A stretch of 64,000 nt of DNA from Pyxidicoccus parkwaysis (GCF_017301735.1 NZ_CP071090.1:8422001-8486000); one strand, 5' to 3'; shown: positions 18,750 to 31,300, counted from the first letter of the stretch. Made by a program: numbers and translations. The notes: generated by a model not told the origin, from the sequence alone.

Positions 18750-19771
18750 GCGCTCACCTTCTCGTGCGGCTCCTCGTGGCGCTCCACGATGCGGGTCGCC
18801 ATCTCCTTGTGCCGCGCCTGGGCGCTCTCCGGCCCCTCCACGCGGCAGTCCGGCCCCAGCGCGAGACAGAAGCGCACGAGCCCATCCAGGAACGACACCC
18901 GCATGCGGGCGCGCACCACGCCCTCCTCACCCGCCGACTCCAGCATGGCCCCGGGCAGCAGGCTCCCGGCGCGCGAGGCGAGCGCGCCCGACAGGCGCAG
19001 CGTCACCTCCATGGGCTCATGGAAGCGGTGCTGCCACGGGAAGTACGCCACGTGGGCGTCCAGCGAGAAGTCCTCCGGCACCTGGAAGTCCGGCGTGCGC
19101 GGGCGGGCGGTGTTCACCTTCATCTCGCGGATGCGGTGCACGTGGAAGGTGCGCATACCGCCGCGCAGGTGGCAGTGGCCCACCAGCGTCCACACGCCGC
19201 GCCGCAGGGCGAGGCCATACGGGTCCACCTTGCGCTGCGTGGCGGTGGGGTGCTTGGGGCTGGCGTACGTCAGGTCCACCCACTTGCGCGCGGCGCACGC
19301 GTCCCAGAGCTGCTCCAGGCGGGCGGACACTTCCTTCTCCTCGCCCTCCTGCACGGCGCCCAGCTCCATGCGCACGCGGGGCGTGGGCAGCGACTCGCCG
19401 GCGAAGAAGCCAATCTTGCGCAGCGCGTGCGCCAGGTCGTCGCGGCCGGGGAAGGCCCCGGACGCGAGCGCGGCGGAGCCGGCGGCGTACAGCACGGCCA
19501 GCTCCTCCTTGGTGAGGTCCGCCTCCGGCAGGTAGTAGGCGTCGCGGTCGACGATGTAGCCGTCGCGGCGCTCGTCGTCGCCCTGCACGTAGGTGAGCGG
19601 GAAGCCCAGCTCCACCAATTCCGCCTTGTCACGCTCGAACTTGCGCTCGGCTGCGTCATCCGAGCCGCCGTAGTCAGAGGGGAAATGCTCGCGCAGCTCG
19701 GCCCAGGAGATGGGCTCGCGCGCGTCGAGCAAAAGGGCCACGAGGTCGAGGATGCGTTCGGTGCGTTCCAT
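18746..19771 (-). CDS. WYL-domain transcriptional regulator (PafB-like)
   Basis: 341 residues: an N-terminal helix-turn-helix (RILDLVALLLDAREPISWAE), then a WYL domain whose WYL-like segment reads RRGVWTLVGHCHLRGGMRTF, and a C-terminal extension. It is first of the two-gene regulator unit, coupled by a 4-base overlap. It starts at ATG 19771, divergent from a small exported protein gene across a 313-base gap. Confidence 0.85.
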   Translation of the reverse strand: MERTERILDLVALLLDAREPISWAELREHFPSDYGGSDDAAERKFERDKAELVELGFPLTYVQGDDERRDGYIVDRDAYYLPEADLTKEELAVLYAAGSAALASGAFPGRDDLAHALRKIGFFAGESLPTPRVRMELGAVQEGEEKEVSARLEQLWDACAARKWVDLTYASPKHPTATQRKVDPYGLALRRGVWTLVGHCHLRGGMRTFHVHRIREMKVNTARPRTPDFQVPEDFSLDAHVAYFPWQHRFHEPMEVTLRLSGALASRAGSLLPGAMLESAGEEGVVRARMRVSFLDGLVRFCLALGPDCRVEGPESAQARHKEMATRIVERHEEPHEKVSA

Positions 19772-19886
19772 TCGGAAGGTCGGCCACGATGCCGGGCGCG
19801 CCCGGGGAGGTCAATTCGGTGGACGTGTTGCGGGAAAACAGGCGGCGCGTCCGGCCGCGTCCGGCGGGATACCTGGACGCAGCTGA

Positions 19887-19910
19887 ACAGACAAGCAGGT
19901 ATTCGTCTGT
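19887..19910. promoter_or_regulatory. operator-like inverted repeat in a divergent intergenic region
   Basis: ACAGAC (19887-19892) and GTCTGT (19905-19910) form a perfect inverted repeat with a 12-base spacer. The surrounding 313-base gap (19772-20084) separates the divergent WYL regulator pair from a small exported protein gene. A CCCGGG pair lies nearby (around 19938). No gene is seen in the gap. The palindrome could be a regulator site, perhaps for the WYL proteins themselves. Confidence 0.35.
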
Positions 19911-20084
19911 ATGTTTGGTGGCACTCAGCCCGGGAGGAGACAACCCGGGACGGGGGGCTCGCACTCGGCGCGCGACTGGGATATTCCTGGAGACGTCTAG
20001 GTTGTGAGAAGCACCCGTGGCAGGCGACGGCCGGCCGGACGCTGTGCGGCCGGGGCAGCGAGAGTGCTTCCGAAGGGACTCACC

Positions 20085-20555
20085 ATGAGCCGCACCTCCC
20101 TCGTCCGTAACATGGTTGCCGGACTGGCGCTGCTGGTGGGGCTGTGCTCCGTCGTGAGTCCCGCCGCGGCCCGCGCCGAGCCGCTCTACTTCGCGGTGGA
20201 GGTGCGCCGCGAGGGCCGCGTGGTGGCCACGCCGAAGCTGCTGGGCGAGACGGGCCGCACCCTGCGCGCCGAGCGCCGCCGTCCGGGCGCGCCCCTTCCC
20301 GACTACCGGCTGATCCTCACGCCGAAGGCCGCGGGCGACTCCTTCCTCCTCCAGCTGGACCTCCAGCTGCCCGAGGCCACGGGCCACTCCGAGCTGGCCC
20401 TGCTGCACGGGCAGGAGCGCAAGCTCCAGCTCGGCCGGGTGCCGGGGGAGCTGGAGGTCCACCTGCTCCTCATGAAGGTGGACTCGCCGGAGTTCCGCGC
20501 GCTGATGCAATTGAGCGAGGACTCCGACAAGGGCTCTCCCAGCTCGTCCATCTGA
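20085..20555 (+). CDS. small exported protein of unknown function
   Basis: 156 residues with a clear Sec signal peptide (NMVAGLALLVGLCSVVSPAAARA, cut near residue 30). The mature part is a small beta-rich domain: LYFAVEVRREGRVVATPKLL, DYRLILTPK, SFLLQLDLQLPE, and a Ser-rich C-terminus. It resembles small periplasmic beta-sandwich proteins found in myxobacteria, but no family can be named. The ATG at 20085 follows an AAGGGACT ribosome-like site; longer in-frame openings would put basic residues before the signal. It is convergent with proB, 34 bases away. Confidence 0.75.
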   Translation: MSRTSLVRNMVAGLALLVGLCSVVSPAAARAEPLYFAVEVRREGRVVATPKLLGETGRTLRAERRRPGAPLPDYRLILTPKAAGDSFLLQLDLQLPEATGHSELALLHGQERKLQLGRVPGELEVHLLLMKVDSPEFRALMQLSEDSDKGSPSSSI

Positions 20556-20589
20556 GCCCCTGCGTCCCCTGAGCACCGAGCAGCGTCCT

Positions 20590-21723
20590 CTACAGCACCG
20601 CCAGGTCGTCGCGGTGCACCGCCTCGTCCAGGTAGCGGTAGCCCAGCACCGCTTCGATGTCGCCCGTGCGCTTGCCGGCGATGCGGCGCAGCTCGTTGGC
20701 GTCGTAGGACGCGAGGCCCCGCGCGAAGACGTCGCCGGACTCGTCGCAGAGGTCCACCGGGTCTCCCCGGCCGAAGTCGCCCTCCACGCCACGCACGCCG
20801 CTGGGCAGCAGGCTGCGCTTGCCGGTGACGATGGCCTCGCGCGCTCCCGCGTCCACGGTGATGCGCCCGCGCGGCCGCAGGGCGTGCGCAATCCACGCGG
20901 CGCGGGCGCTGCGGCGGTTGCCGGTGGGCTCGAAGAGGGTGCCCACGGGCTCGCCCTCCAGCACCTGCCTCAGGCGGCCCGGCACGGCGCCGGACGTAAT
21001 CACGCAGCGGATGCCGGACTCGGTGGCCCGCGCGGCGGCGCGCACCTTGGTGGCCATGCCGCCGGTGCCCACGCCGCTGGTGGTGCCGCCGGCCAGGGCC
21101 AGCACCTCGGGCGTCACCTGCTCCACCGACAGCATCAGTTCCGCGCCCGCGTCCCGGCGCGGGTCGCCCGTGTAGAGCCCCTCCACGTCCGACAGGAGGA
21201 CGAGCGCCTCGGCCTCCACCACGCCCGCTACCAGCCCGGCGAGCGTGTCGTTGTCGCCGAACTTCAATTCGTCCACGGACACGGTGTCGTTCTCGTTGAT
21301 GACGGGCACCACGCCCGCCGCCAGGAGCCGCTCCAGCGCGTGCTTCACGTTGAGGTACCTGCGCCGGTCCTGCACGTCCTCGTGCGTGAGGAGCACCTGC
21401 GCCACCGCGCGGCCCGCGCCGCTGAAGGCCTCCTCATACGCCTGAATCAGGCGGCTCTGGCCCACCGCCGCGCAGGCCTGCTTGCCGGGAATGTCCTTGG
21501 GCCGGGCCGGCAGCCCCAGCCGCTCCACGCCCAGGGCAATGGCGCCGCTGGAGACCACCACCAACTCGCGCCCCTGGGCGGCCCACAACAAATCCCGGCC
21601 CAGCGCATCGAAGTGGTCGCGGTTGAAACGGCCGGTGGCGTTGGTCAGCGCGTTGGTGCCGATCTTCACCACCACGCGACGGGCGGCACGCAACGCGGTG
21701 CGGCCAGCGGGAATCGGACTCAC
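20590..21723 (-). CDS. proB: glutamate 5-kinase
   Basis: 377 residues: an amino-acid-kinase domain followed by a C-terminal PUA domain, the ProB arrangement. Motifs: VVVKIGTNALT at the N-terminus, SSGAIALGVERLGL, INENDTVSVDELKFGDND for glutamate binding, and SGVGTGGMATKV. It phosphorylates glutamate in the first step of proline synthesis. It is a housekeeping gene, not part of the LysZ-type pathway at 53 kb, although both kinases share the fold. It is divergent from hflX. No proA is adjacent. Confidence 0.96.
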   Translation of the reverse strand: MSPIPAGRTALRAARRVVVKIGTNALTNATGRFNRDHFDALGRDLLWAAQGRELVVVSSGAIALGVERLGLPARPKDIPGKQACAAVGQSRLIQAYEEAFSGAGRAVAQVLLTHEDVQDRRRYLNVKHALERLLAAGVVPVINENDTVSVDELKFGDNDTLAGLVAGVVEAEALVLLSDVEGLYTGDPRRDAGAELMLSVEQVTPEVLALAGGTTSGVGTGGMATKVRAAARATESGIRCVITSGAVPGRLRQVLEGEPVGTLFEPTGNRRSARAAWIAHALRPRGRITVDAGAREAIVTGKRSLLPSGVRGVEGDFGRGDPVDLCDESGDVFARGLASYDANELRRIAGKRTGDIEAVLGYRYLDEAVHRDDLAVL

Positions 21724-21884
21724 GTCCGGCAGCGTAGGTCAGAAACGGAAGAAACGCGCGTCAGCCGTGCGTTCACCCCAGTCGCGGTTTTCGGAACGGG
21801 CCGCGTCGTGAAACCCACCGTGCGGGTGGCCATATAGAGTTCCGGATGCGTGGGGGCCCCGAGGCCTTCACCAGGAGAGACGGT

Positions 21885-23537
<1,653 letters not shown>

Positions 23538-23567
23538 CGCGACCTCTGTCCACCCCGGGTCGATTGC

Positions 23568-23604
23568 GGCCCCGGTGCTCCTCCCACGAGAGGACGCCGG
23601 GGCC
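23568..23604 (+). terminator. GC-rich hairpin downstream of hflX
   Basis: GGCCCCGG (23568-23575) pairs with CCGGGGCC (23597-23604), 31 bases after the hflX stop. There is no T-tract, which is common in such GC-rich genomes. Confidence 0.55.
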
Positions 23605-23678
23605 GTGGTGTTTCCAGACTCGGTGGAGGCTCGCAGGTCGGGTTGCGGCAGCGGTGGGCTCCCCCTAGAGTCCGGGCC

Positions 23679-24122
23679 GTGGCAACGCTCTCCCCGTCGA
23701 TGATGTTGATGCACACGCTGCTCGCTCAGGCCGCGCCGGACTACACGAGGCCGGACTCTTCGCTGTCTCCGAGCTACTTCGAGATACTCGAGCAGAACAG
23801 CCACATCATCTACCCAGCGGTGGCGGTGCTGACGTTGGTCATCATCGCCGCGGGCATCCTCCAGGCGTGGAGGACGCAGGACCTGGACGGCCTGCAGAAG
23901 AACGAGTTCAAGAAGGCCATCGTCAACGAGCTGCGCCGCAACATCAGCGGCATGCCCGGCGACATGCTGGCCAAGGCCGTGGGGCTGGACCGGTTGAAGA
24001 CCAACCGCCTGCTGGAGCAGATGCAGCAGGAGGGGCTGGTGGTGAGCCACACCAACTCGCAGCGACTCACCGTCTGGCGCATCCGCGGCGCCTCGCCCGA
24101 GGCGAGTGTGCGGCGGTATTGA
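23679..24122 (+). CDS. small membrane protein with a winged-helix-like tail
   Basis: 147 residues from GTG 23679; ATGs at 23700 and 23703 are also possible. One strong transmembrane helix (IIYPAVAVLTLVIIAAGIL, about residues 46-64) follows a short, possibly periplasmic N-terminus. The cytoplasmic part looks like a winged helix: FKKAIVNELRRNISGMPGDM, KAVGLDRLKTNRLLEQMQQE, and a wing-like QRLTVWRIRG. It could be a membrane-tethered regulator or a structural protein; no family is named. It is the last gene before the biosynthetic locus and is convergent with the NRPS at 24217. Confidence 0.7.
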   Translation: MATLSPSMMLMHTLLAQAAPDYTRPDSSLSPSYFEILEQNSHIIYPAVAVLTLVIIAAGILQAWRTQDLDGLQKNEFKKAIVNELRRNISGMPGDMLAKAVGLDRLKTNRLLEQMQQEGLVVSHTNSQRLTVWRIRGASPEASVRRY

Positions 24123-24216
24123 GTCGAGACGCGGTGGATTCCCGCGCTCCGCTCGGGCCTTCGAGCAGAGGAGCGTGCCTCATGAGCGCGCAGGGCCTAC
24201 CCGCGCACTGAATGCG

Positions 24217-27200
24217 TCACGCGTCCGTCTTCAGCGCCGCGCGCAGGAGCGAGGCCAGCGACTCCACGTGCGGAGCCCGCAGGATGGAGTAGTGGTCTCC
24301 GTCCACCGCGTGGACCGTGAGCGCGCCGGTGGCCACCTCCGCCCAGCCGTGCACGCGGGTGGTGTCCTTCGCCTGGAGAGAGAGGACGGGCCCCGCGTAC
24401 GGTGGAGGCACGTACTTCCACGCGGCCAGGAGGTTGAGCTCGAAGACCCTGCGCAGGGCCTGGAGCGGCTGGGCTCCCATGGCCAGGGACTGGCTCGCAT
24501 CCTCCAGGGTGCGGAGCATGTCCTCCGGCGCCATGCGTGAGAGCGCCTCATCCGTCAGCGGCAGGGCGTGTCCCGCCGCCCGCAGCAGGTCCTTGTAGAA
24601 CAGCGCGCCGAAGCGCAGGGCCTCTTGCCTGTCCGGCGGCGTCTCTCCTCCGTCGAAGGGGCGGACGAAGCCGTCGATGAGCGCGAGCACGTCCACACGC
24701 TCGCCCTGCTGCTGGAGCTGACAGGCCATCTCCCACGCGATGCTGGCGCCCATCGACCAACCTCCGAGCAGGTACGGCCCATGCGGCTGCACGGCCCTCA
24801 GCGCCGAGAGGTAGAGCGCGGCCATCTCGGGGATTGACTCGCACGGCGGCGCGTCTCCTTCGAGGCCACGTGCCTGCAAGCCGTAGAAGGGACGCTCGGG
24901 CCCGAGCCGTCGCGCGAGCTCCGTGTAGCTCAGCACCGTGCCGCCCACGGGATGCACGCAGAAGAAGGGGCGCCCGTGTCCGTCCTTCAGTCGCACCAAC
25001 GGAGACCACGGTCCGGCCTCATCGCGAAGCAGGCCCGCGAGGTGCGCCACCGTGGCCTGCTGGAACAGTGCCGCGACGGGAAGGCCGCGGCCCAGGCTGC
25101 TGCGAATGCGCGCGAGCAACCGGATGGCCAACAGGGAGTGTCCTCCCAGTGCGAAGAAGTCATCCCTCACGCCGACGGGACGGACTCCCAGCACCTCCTC
25201 CCAGACGGCCACGAGCTGACGCTCCAGTTCATCGCGAGGTGCCTCGTAGCCGCCCTTCAATTCCGCGCGGCTGATGTCCGGAACCGGCAGCGCCTTGCGG
25301 TCCACCTTTCCGGTAGGAGCCAGCGGCAGCGCGTCCAGCTTCATCAGCACCGAGGGCACCATGTACTCCGGTAGCCGGCGTCCGAGTTGCCGCTTGAGGG
25401 CCTCGGCGTCCCATGACTCCTCCGCGCCCTGCACCACGTAGCCCACCAGCTTCTTCGCTCCACCCTCCTCCTGCTTCACCACCGCCGCCGCGTCCTTCAC
25501 GCCGGGCAGCGCGCGCAGTGCCACCTCCACCTCGCCCAGCTCCACGCGGAAGCCGCGCACCTTCACCTGTCCGTCGAGTCGCCCCAGGAACTCGATGTTG
25601 CCGTCACCCAACCAGCGGGCTTTGTCTCCTGTCCGGTACAGCCGCGCCCCGAGCTGTCCGCTCAGTGCATCCGGAAGGAAGCGCTCGGCAGTGAGGTCCG
25701 GACGCTCGTGGTAGCCATGCGCCACGCTCGCGCCTCCGACGTACACCTCGCCGACGACTCCCACCGGGCACGGCTCGCCGCGCTCGTCGAGCACGTAGAT
25801 CTGGATGTTGCGGATGGGGACTCCCACGGGCGGAAGCGCGGGCCACTTCGACGGCGCGCCCTTCGCCCTCCACGCCGTCACCACGTGCGCTTCGGACGGG
25901 CCGTACTGGTTCTCCAGCACGCACCCGGGCAGCCGCTCGAAGAAGGCAGTCAGGGCCGGCGTCACCTGGAGCTGCTCTCCCGCTGTCACCACTTCGTTCA
26001 GCGGAGGGAGGCGTGGCTCCAACTGCGCCACCTCGCACAGCGCCTGCAAGGCAACGAATGGGAGGAAGAGTCTCCCCACGCCGTGCTCCACCATCAGCCG
26101 CAGCAGATACACCGGGTCGCGTCTCTGCACCTCGCCCACGAGCAGCACCTTGCCGCCCAGGCACCACGTGCCGAAGAGCTCCTGGAAGGACACATCGAAG
26201 TTCAGCGAGGCGAACTGGAGCGTCGTCGCCATCGGGTCCACCGTGCGCTCCAACTGCCAGCGCAGCATGTTGCCCACGGCCCGGTGCGACATGACGATGC
26301 CCTTCGGCCGTCCCGTGCTCCCGGACGTGTAGACGAAATAGCAGTTCGTCTCCGGTGACAGCGGCAGGTGCAATGCGTGCGGGGGCCCGACTGCGACGCG
26401 CGGTGCTTCTTCTTCCAATCGCACCACGCGAGCCCGGAGGTCGCGAGGCAGTGCTTCCTCCAGCCGCCCCTGCACCAGCACCACCGGCGCGCCCGTGTCC
26501 TCCAACATCTGCGCCAGCCGCTCGGCTGGGTAGCTCGGGTCCAAGGGTAGGAACGCTGCTCCCGCCTTGAGTGTGGCCAGCACCGCCACCGGCATTCGCA
26601 GGCTGCTTCGCTCCAGACACAGTCCCACCGTGCTGCCCGGCTTCACGCCCAACGTCACGAGGTGGCGCGCGAGCTGATTCGCCTGAGCTTCCAGTTGCGC
26701 GTAGGTGAGCGCGTCGCGCCCGTCCGTCACCGCCACTGCTTGCGGCGTGCGTGAAACCTGCGCCTCCACCCACTCGTGCATCAGGCCGGGCGTGTACGAG
26801 GAGTCGACCTTGCCACTCCACTCCCGCACGAGCTTCGTTCGCTCCTCGGTCCCCAGCAGCGGCAACTCACCCACGGGAGTCACGGGCTGCGCCACCGCGG
26901 CTTCGAGCAGGCGCACATAGGACTCCGCCATCCGGCGCACCGTGGCCTCATCGAAGAGGGCGGTGCTGTACTCCCAGATGCACAGCCAGCCTTCCTGCGT
27001 CTCCCGCATGAAGAGCGTCAGGTCGAACTTCGCCATGCCGGCGTCGAAGTCCACCTCGCTCGTGTCCAGCCCTGGCAACGACGGCAGGGGCCGGGCCGCC
27101 TGCAGCACGAACATCACCTGGAACAGCGGCGAACGGCTGGAGTCACGCGCGGGTTGCAGCGCGTCCACCAGCGTCTCGAAGGGCACGTCCTGATGCGCAT

Positions 27201-28242
27201 AGGCACCGAGACACGCCTGGCGGACCCGGCCGAGCAGGCTCCGGAAGGTCTCCTCCCGCTCCACGTCGATGCGCAGCGCCAACGTGTTGACGAAGAAGCC
27301 GATGAGCCCTTCGAGCTCGCGCCGGTTGCGCCCTGAAATCGGCGTGCCCACCACCACGTCGCGCTGCCCGCTGTAGCGCGACAGCAACGCCTGATAGGCA
27401 CCGAGCAGGAGCATGAACGGCGTCACGCCCTCGCGCCGTGCCGCGTCCTTCACCACCGCGGACAGGGACGAGGGCAGCGGCAGCTTCAGCGCCGTGCCGA
27501 CGAAGGACTGCACCGGAGGCCTCGGCCGGTCCACCGGAAGCTCCAGCGCGGGCGAGACTCCCGCGAGGTGCGCCTTCCACCATCCGAGCTGCTCCTCCAG
27601 CACCTCGTCCTTCAACCACCCGCGCTGCCACAACGTGTAGTCCGCATACTGCACGGGCAGGCCCGGCAGTGCGGGCGTCGCGCCGGTGCTGAACGCCGCG
27701 TAGAGCACACGCAGCTCGCGCTCCATCATCTCCAGCGACCAGCCGTCACACGCGATGTGGTGCAGCATCAGCAACAGCGCATGGTCCTCCGGCCCCACCC
27801 GCAGCAGGTTCGCGCGGAGGATGGGACCCACCGCGAGGTCGAAGGGCCACCGCGTCTCCTGCGCCGCGCGCCGTGCCAGTTCCTGCTCGGCCTCGTTCGG
27901 CGCCCACTGCTCCAGCGACTCCACCCTCAGCGACACGTGCACCGAATCTTCCGGCGCGATGCGCTGCACGAGCCGTCCGTCCTCTTCCGCGTAGGTGGTG
28001 CGCAAGGTCTCATGCCGGCGCACCAACTCCGTGAGCGCTCGCTCCAGCGCGGCCTCATCCAGCGGCCCCTTGAGCCGCGCGAAGAAGGGCACGTTGTACG
28101 AGAAGCCACCGGCATCCACCTGGGCCAGGAACCACAGCCGCTGCTGCGCGAAGGACATCGGCAGCGCCGCGCCTCTCGGCGTGGGCGTCAGTGCTGGCAG
28201 ACCACGACTGGCTCCCGACCGCTTCACCCCGTGCGCGTGCAT
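24217..28242 (-). CDS. single-module NRPS, C-A-T-TE, proline-like specificity
   Basis: 1341 residues. Condensation domain (about 25-460; HHIACDG near 164), adenylation domain (about 490-985; core YTSGSTGRPKGIVMSH), carrier domain (DDFFALGGHSLL, Ser near 1034) and type I thioesterase (GGWSMG, Ser near 1162). Reading the ten substrate-pocket positions by hand gives D-V-Q-F-V-A-Q-V-V-K. That is close to known proline codes (D-V-Q-L-I-A-H-V-V-K), so a proline- or pipecolate-like acid is expected. The thioesterase would release or cyclise the product. The module is very similar to the first module of the large NRPS at 32298-43994, which points to duplication. It is transcribed away from the PKS. 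Confidence 0.95.
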   Translation of the reverse strand: MHAHGVKRSGASRGLPALTPTPRGAALPMSFAQQRLWFLAQVDAGGFSYNVPFFARLKGPLDEAALERALTELVRRHETLRTTYAEEDGRLVQRIAPEDSVHVSLRVESLEQWAPNEAEQELARRAAQETRWPFDLAVGPILRANLLRVGPEDHALLLMLHHIACDGWSLEMMERELRVLYAAFSTGATPALPGLPVQYADYTLWQRGWLKDEVLEEQLGWWKAHLAGVSPALELPVDRPRPPVQSFVGTALKLPLPSSLSAVVKDAARREGVTPFMLLLGAYQALLSRYSGQRDVVVGTPISGRNRRELEGLIGFFVNTLALRIDVEREETFRSLLGRVRQACLGAYAHQDVPFETLVDALQPARDSSRSPLFQVMFVLQAARPLPSLPGLDTSEVDFDAGMAKFDLTLFMRETQEGWLCIWEYSTALFDEATVRRMAESYVRLLEAAVAQPVTPVGELPLLGTEERTKLVREWSGKVDSSYTPGLMHEWVEAQVSRTPQAVAVTDGRDALTYAQLEAQANQLARHLVTLGVKPGSTVGLCLERSSLRMPVAVLATLKAGAAFLPLDPSYPAERLAQMLEDTGAPVVLVQGRLEEALPRDLRARVVRLEEEAPRVAVGPPHALHLPLSPETNCYFVYTSGSTGRPKGIVMSHRAVGNMLRWQLERTVDPMATTLQFASLNFDVSFQELFGTWCLGGKVLLVGEVQRRDPVYLLRLMVEHGVGRLFLPFVALQALCEVAQLEPRLPPLNEVVTAGEQLQVTPALTAFFERLPGCVLENQYGPSEAHVVTAWRAKGAPSKWPALPPVGVPIRNIQIYVLDERGEPCPVGVVGEVYVGGASVAHGYHERPDLTAERFLPDALSGQLGARLYRTGDKARWLGDGNIEFLGRLDGQVKVRGFRVELGEVEVALRALPGVKDAAAVVKQEEGGAKKLVGYVVQGAEESWDAEALKRQLGRRLPEYMVPSVLMKLDALPLAPTGKVDRKALPVPDISRAELKGGYEAPRDELERQLVAVWEEVLGVRPVGVRDDFFALGGHSLLAIRLLARIRSSLGRGLPVAALFQQATVAHLAGLLRDEAGPWSPLVRLKDGHGRPFFCVHPVGGTVLSYTELARRLGPERPFYGLQARGLEGDAPPCESIPEMAALYLSALRAVQPHGPYLLGGWSMGASIAWEMACQLQQQGERVDVLALIDGFVRPFDGGETPPDRQEALRFGALFYKDLLRAAGHALPLTDEALSRMAPEDMLRTLEDASQSLAMGAQPLQALRRVFELNLLAAWKYVPPPYAGPVLSLQAKDTTRVHGWAEVATGALTVHAVDGDHYSILRAPHVESLASLLRAALKTDA

Positions 28243-28356
28243 GTCGGCACTCCGTGTACCGGTGGCGTTCCCGCGGTGTTCACGCAGGAATAACTTTCAA
28301 CGCTGACACGCTAGTCACGTTTAGCCTGTATATCTACGTATGCTCTAATCAAGGGC
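28243..28356. promoter_or_regulatory. AT-rich divergent promoter region between NRPS and PKS
   Basis: This 114-base gap separates divergent NRPS and PKS genes and is markedly AT-rich in its right half (TATATCTACGTATGCTCTAA around 28331-28350). TATGCT or TATATC could be a -10 element for the PKS. No convincing -35 at the right distance is seen, so exact boxes are not assigned. Confidence 0.45.
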
Positions 28357-31300
28357 ATGCAAGAGACCACGCCCGAGACGGTGCCCGACGAGGGGGCCAT
28401 CGCCGTCATCGGCATCTCCCTTCGCTTCCCGGGCGCGCCGAACGTCCGCCGCTTCTGGTCCAACCTCGCCGCCGGTATCGATTCCGTCACCGTGCTCGAC
28501 TCGGAGCAGCGCGCGAAGGCAGGCATGCCCGCGGAAGACGGCTGGGTGGCGGCAGCGGGCCTCATCGAGAACCCCGAGCTCTTCGACGCCGCCTTCTTCG
28601 GCTACTCGCCGCGTGAGGCCGAGCAGTTGGACCCGCAGCATCGGCTCTTCATGGAGTGCGCGTGGGAGGGGCTCGAGTCCGCCGGCTACGCGGTGCGCGC
28701 GACGCCGCTGCGCGCGGGTGTGTACGCGGGCGCGACGCTCAGCACGTACCTGCTCAACAACGTGCTGCCGAACATGGAGCGGCGCTCCAGTGATTTGATG
28801 GAGAGCGCGCTCGGGACCAACGTGGACTTCCTGGCCACGCGCATCGCCTACAAGCTCAACCTCACCGGTCCCGCGATGACGGTGCAGACTGCGTGCTCCA
28901 CGTCGCTCACCGCCGTCCACCTCGCGTGTCAGGCGCTGCTCGCGGGCGAGTGCAACCTCGCGCTCGCGGGCGGCACGGCGGTACGCTCACCCCAAATCCA
29001 GGCGTATCGCACACAGCAGGGAGGCATCTCCTCGCAGGACGGTCGCTGCCGCGCCTTCGACGAGAAGTCCTCCGGCGCGGTGCCCGGCAACGGCGTGGCG
29101 GTGGTGGTGCTCAAGCGGCTCGTGGATGCGCTCGAGGATGGAGACCCCATCCGCGCCGTCATCCGGGGCACGGCCCTCAACAACGACGGCAGCACCAAGG
29201 CCGGCTTCACCGCGCCCTCCGTCTCCGGACAGATTGCCGCCATCACCGACGCGCACGCGCTGGCCGGCGTGGAGCCCGACTCCATCTCGTACATCGAGGC
29301 CCACGGCACCGGTACGCCGCTGGGAGACCCCGTCGAAGTCTCCGCGCTCAAGCAGGTGTTCCAGGGCGTGGCGCCGGGCTCGGTGGGCCTCGGTTCGGTG
29401 AAGACCAACATCGGCCATCTGGATGCGGCGGCCGGTGTCGCCGGGCTCATCAAGGCGGTGCTCGCGTTGGAGAACGCGCTGCTGCCCCCCACCGTGCACT
29501 TCACGCGGCCCAATCCCCTGCTGGAACTGGAGGGCAGCCCCTTCTACGTCGTCGGCCAGCCGCGCCCGTGGACGGGGCCGCTGCCCCGGCGCGCGGGGGT
29601 GAGCTCGTTCGGAATCGGCGGCACCAATGCGCACGCCGTGCTCGAAGAAGCACCGGCCCTGTCGCCCACCGATGAGCCACGCCGGAGTGAGGAACTGCTG
29701 CTCCTGTCGGCCCGCTCCGAGGAGGCGCTGGAGCGCATGTCCTCCGAGCTGGCCGAGCACCTGGGCCACGCCCCCGAGTCCCTCGCCGACATGGCTCACA
29801 CGCTCCAGGTGGGCCGCAACCGCTTCGGCTGGAGACGCTTCGTCACCGCGAGCAGCCAGGACGAGGCCGCCGCGAGGCTGACAGCCCAGGACGCGGACAA
29901 GGCACGCACCGCCTTCGATGAAGCCGAGCGGCGCGGCGCCGTGTTCCTCTTCCCCGGCATGGGCCCCCAGCGCGTGAACATGGGCGCCGAGCTGATGAAG
30001 GAGCCCGTCTACCGCGACGCCGTGGACCAGTGCGCGGAGCTGGCCCGGCGTCACCTCGGCACGGACCTGCGCGAGCTGATGTTCGCGGGGCCCGAGCGCT
30101 TCGATGAAGCGAGCCGTGAGCTGGACCGTCCCCTCTGGGCACAGCCCACGCTGTTCACCTGCGAGTGGGCGCTGGCTCAGCTCTGGCGCTCGTGGGGTGT
30201 TGAGCCCGAGGCCCTGCTCGGCCACTCCATGGGCGAGTACGCGGCGGCGTGCTTCGCGGGAGTCTTCACGCTCGAAGAGGCGTTGGAGCTCGTCATCGCG
30301 CGCGGCCGCATCCTGGAGCAACTGCCGCCCGGAGGCATGACGGCGGCGCTCGCTCCGGTGGCGCAGGTGGAGCCGCTGCTCGGGCCAGAGCTGTCGGTGG
30401 CCGCCATCAACACTCCGTCCGCGTGTGTCATCTCTGGCCCGCTGGATGCGCTCGTGACCTTCGAGGCGGTGCTCGCGAAGCAGGGCATCGAGTCCAAGCG
30501 CCTGCACAACACCCGTGCGGGGCACTCGGCCATGCTCGAGCCGCACCTCGCGGACTTCGCGCGCCTCGTCTCCCGCTTCAAGCCGCACGGCCCGTCGGTG
30601 CCCATCCTGTCGAGCCGCACCGGCCGCTGGCTGACGGAGCGTGAGGCCGTGGACCCCATGTACTGGTGCCGCCACCTGCGCGAGACGGTGCGGTTCTCCG
30701 ACGCGCTCGGCGTGCTGCTCACGTCCGGCGAGCGAGCGCTCATCGAGCTGGCGCCGGGCGCCACCCTCACCTCTCTTGCACGGCAGCATCCGGCCTATGC
30801 ATCGCAGCCGGTCATCGCCACGCTGCCCGTCAATACGGCCTCGCGTCCCACGAGCGTGCTCGCACCGCTCGGTGAAGCGTGGCTCGCGGGCGTCACAGTC
30901 GACTGGGGGCGGTTCCGCGATGGAGAGAACCGCCGCCGGGTGACGCTGCCCACGTACAGCTTCGACCGTGAGCGCTACTGGATTGAAGCGGCGTCGATGC
31001 CGGGTCCGCGCATCACAGAGTCCCGTCCGGTGGAGACGCACCGTCCCGCCGCGACGCCGAAGCGTGTACGGAAGGGCGCTGCGCCCGTGCCGCCTCGCGA
31101 TGCCACCGAGACCCAGCTCGTCGAGTGCTTCCGGCAGGTGCTGCACGTGGACGAGGTGGGCATCCACGACGACTTCTTCGCGCTGGGTGGCGATTCCCTC
31201 TTCGCGCTGCGCCTCAACGCGCGCATCGAGGAGCGATTCGGTGTCCGGCTTCCGCTGAGGGCGGTGCTGGAGGGACCGACGGTGGCGCTGCTCGCGCAGC

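Noticed and set aside
20590..21723. proB as part of the carrier-protein pathway
   Set aside because: It has the PUA domain and glutamate motifs of a normal ProB and lies 25 kb away next to hflX.
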